DNA of 6,412 nucleotides, from positions 1-6,412 of the forward strand of contig MFGM01000046.1 in assembly GCA_001778275.1 (NCBI GenBank), written 5' to 3'. Under the pieces are notes generated by a model. The model was not told the DNA's origin. It did no database searches and was given only the letters and a program-made list of their open reading frames with translations. Both the position numbers and the translations under genes were made by a program. The stretch is from Candidatus Falkowbacteria bacterium RIFOXYC2_FULL_48_21 (GTDB lineage: Bacteria; Patescibacteriota; Patescibacteriia; UBA11705; JABHMO01). Positions 5,832 to 6,412 of the stretch are shown piece by piece. How positions within the stretch are numbered: position 1 is the first letter of the stretch; each line of letters begins with the position of its first letter.

Positions 5832-5856
5832 CCCCCTTGAAAAGGGGGCTAGGGGG
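5832..5856. repeat. C5/G5 hairpin element in the spacer
   Basis: CCCCCTT-GAA-AAGGGGG (5832-5848) is a perfect 7-bp stem with a 3-nt loop. It is followed by CTA and a second G5 tract (5852-5856), so two G tracts compete for one C tract. It lies 20 nt after the stop of the right-edge gene on the minus strand. The sequence after it there lacks a T-run, which argues against a standard terminator. Similar C5/G5 spacer elements occur as dispersed repeats in many genomes, from memory. Between it and the palindrome near 5721-5736 nothing else is recognisable. Confidence 0.5.
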
Positions 5857-5876
5857 TTCCGTGGCTCGCTCGTACG

Positions 5877-6412
5877 CTAATCCCTCCTCGCCACCCCACT
5901 CTTCACCGCAAACGACCGCGCCAAACGAGAGCCAACAATCGGATCGCCGGCGGCACGATCGCAATTCATCAAATGCAACTGGCGCTGATCCGGCTGGTTC
6001 GGCAGGTTCGGCAGATGAAAATTTACATGACGGGCAACGATGGAATCATCTGCCTTTCTAAATACTTTTTCGGTCATCCCGAGCTGACAAAAAAAGTCCT
6101 CATCAAGATACTTATCTTTCCTCCCGGCAGCAGCCTCCTCGACATGATAATCCCTTTGCGCCACCAAAAATTCCGAAACCGTGAGCGGCGACAAATTGAA
6201 TTTGCCGAGCTTGATTCCATTTTTCGTTTGGCCACTTTTTAACCAAGCCACCAGTTGCGCATCGCTTTGCCCAAGTGTTTCCGCAAAAAGCGCATTACCG
6301 TTCAATTCCTTGTCGCGTCGCGTGAAAATCAAACGCACGCCGGTTCTTTTGTCGCATAAGCCTTGAAATCCATCGTTATCCAAACGACCCCAATTGGCTC
6401 TGGTTTTTAAAA
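5877..6412 (-). CDS. C-terminal part of an unrecognised protein, cut by the right edge
   Basis: The frame is open from the TAG at 5879-5877 to the window edge, about 177 codons, so the start lies outside. A TTG at 6383 is only an internal possibility: the frame continues above it with LKTRANWGR. I do not recognise the family. Visible traits are GRLDNDGFQGLCDKRTGVRL near the edge, a soluble, charged middle (AWLKSGQTKNGIKLGKFNLS, then LTVSEFLVAQRDYHVEEAAA), and a proline/asparagine-rich then basic tail containing LPNLPNQPDQRQ and ending VKSGVARRD. The LPNLPN doublet is encoded by a perfect 9-bp tandem repeat (5996-6013). There are no membrane spans, and no link to glycan synthesis is visible. 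The unusual tail could be read-through after a frameshift, but no displaced frame with a better match is evident. Confidence 0.6.
   Translation of the reverse strand, partial: LKTRANWGRLDNDGFQGLCDKRTGVRLIFTRRDKELNGNALFAETLGQSDAQLVAWLKSGQTKNGIKLGKFNLSPLTVSEFLVAQRDYHVEEAAAGRKDKYLDEDFFCQLGMTEKVFRKADDSIVARHVNFHLPNLPNQPDQRQLHLMNCDRAAGDPIVGSRLARSFAVKSGVARRD

Noticed and set aside
5832..5856. Rho-independent terminator
   Set aside because: The stem is strong, but neither strand has a T-run directly after it.

Overview
The window reads as one co-directional block on the minus strand from a bacterial genome with about 34% G+C at the left end (counted over 61-480) and roughly half G+C in the middle. 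Weak or absent Shine-Dalgarno sequences, two GT4 glycosyltransferases, a secreted glycosidase-like protein with FG-GAP/VCBS repeats, and intergenic spaces full of palindromic elements together suggest an uncultivated, Patescibacteria-like (CPR) genome. That placement is inference: there is no marker gene here. All reading frames are intact in the standard code.

Following transcription from right to left: an unrecognised gene open at the right edge (5877-6412); a 170-bp spacer with a C5/G5 hairpin and a short palindrome; a GT4 glycosyltransferase (4636-5706); a 176-bp spacer holding a long foldback with nested direct repeats; a second GT4 enzyme with a cysteine cluster (3194-4426), preceded by a near-leaderless promoter candidate; a 233-bp spacer holding two related palindromic elements in opposite orientation; a secreted GHL15-type glycosidase-like protein ending in five FG-GAP-like repeats (888-2960); a 119-residue protein with one C-terminal membrane segment (498-857); a short HEPN/AbiU2-like protein (61-471); and the start of another frame overlapping its stop codon (1-61).

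The two glycosyltransferases and the exported glycosidase-like protein suggest a surface polysaccharide locus. The transferases would build a glycan at the inner membrane face and the secreted enzyme would trim or bind polysaccharide outside. The substrate cannot be read from the sequence. The left end differs: it is AT-rich, with small genes of membrane and HEPN type, and looks like an accessory or defence-flavoured segment placed next to the glycan genes.

The strongest structural signal is in the spacers. Elements at 3006-3083 and 3118-3185 share outer arms, the same asymmetric 5-nt core and a similar loop, but point in opposite directions, as expected of a dispersed palindromic repeat family (REP/BIME or MITE type). 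The foldback at 4463-4538 has a comparable build with unrelated sequence.
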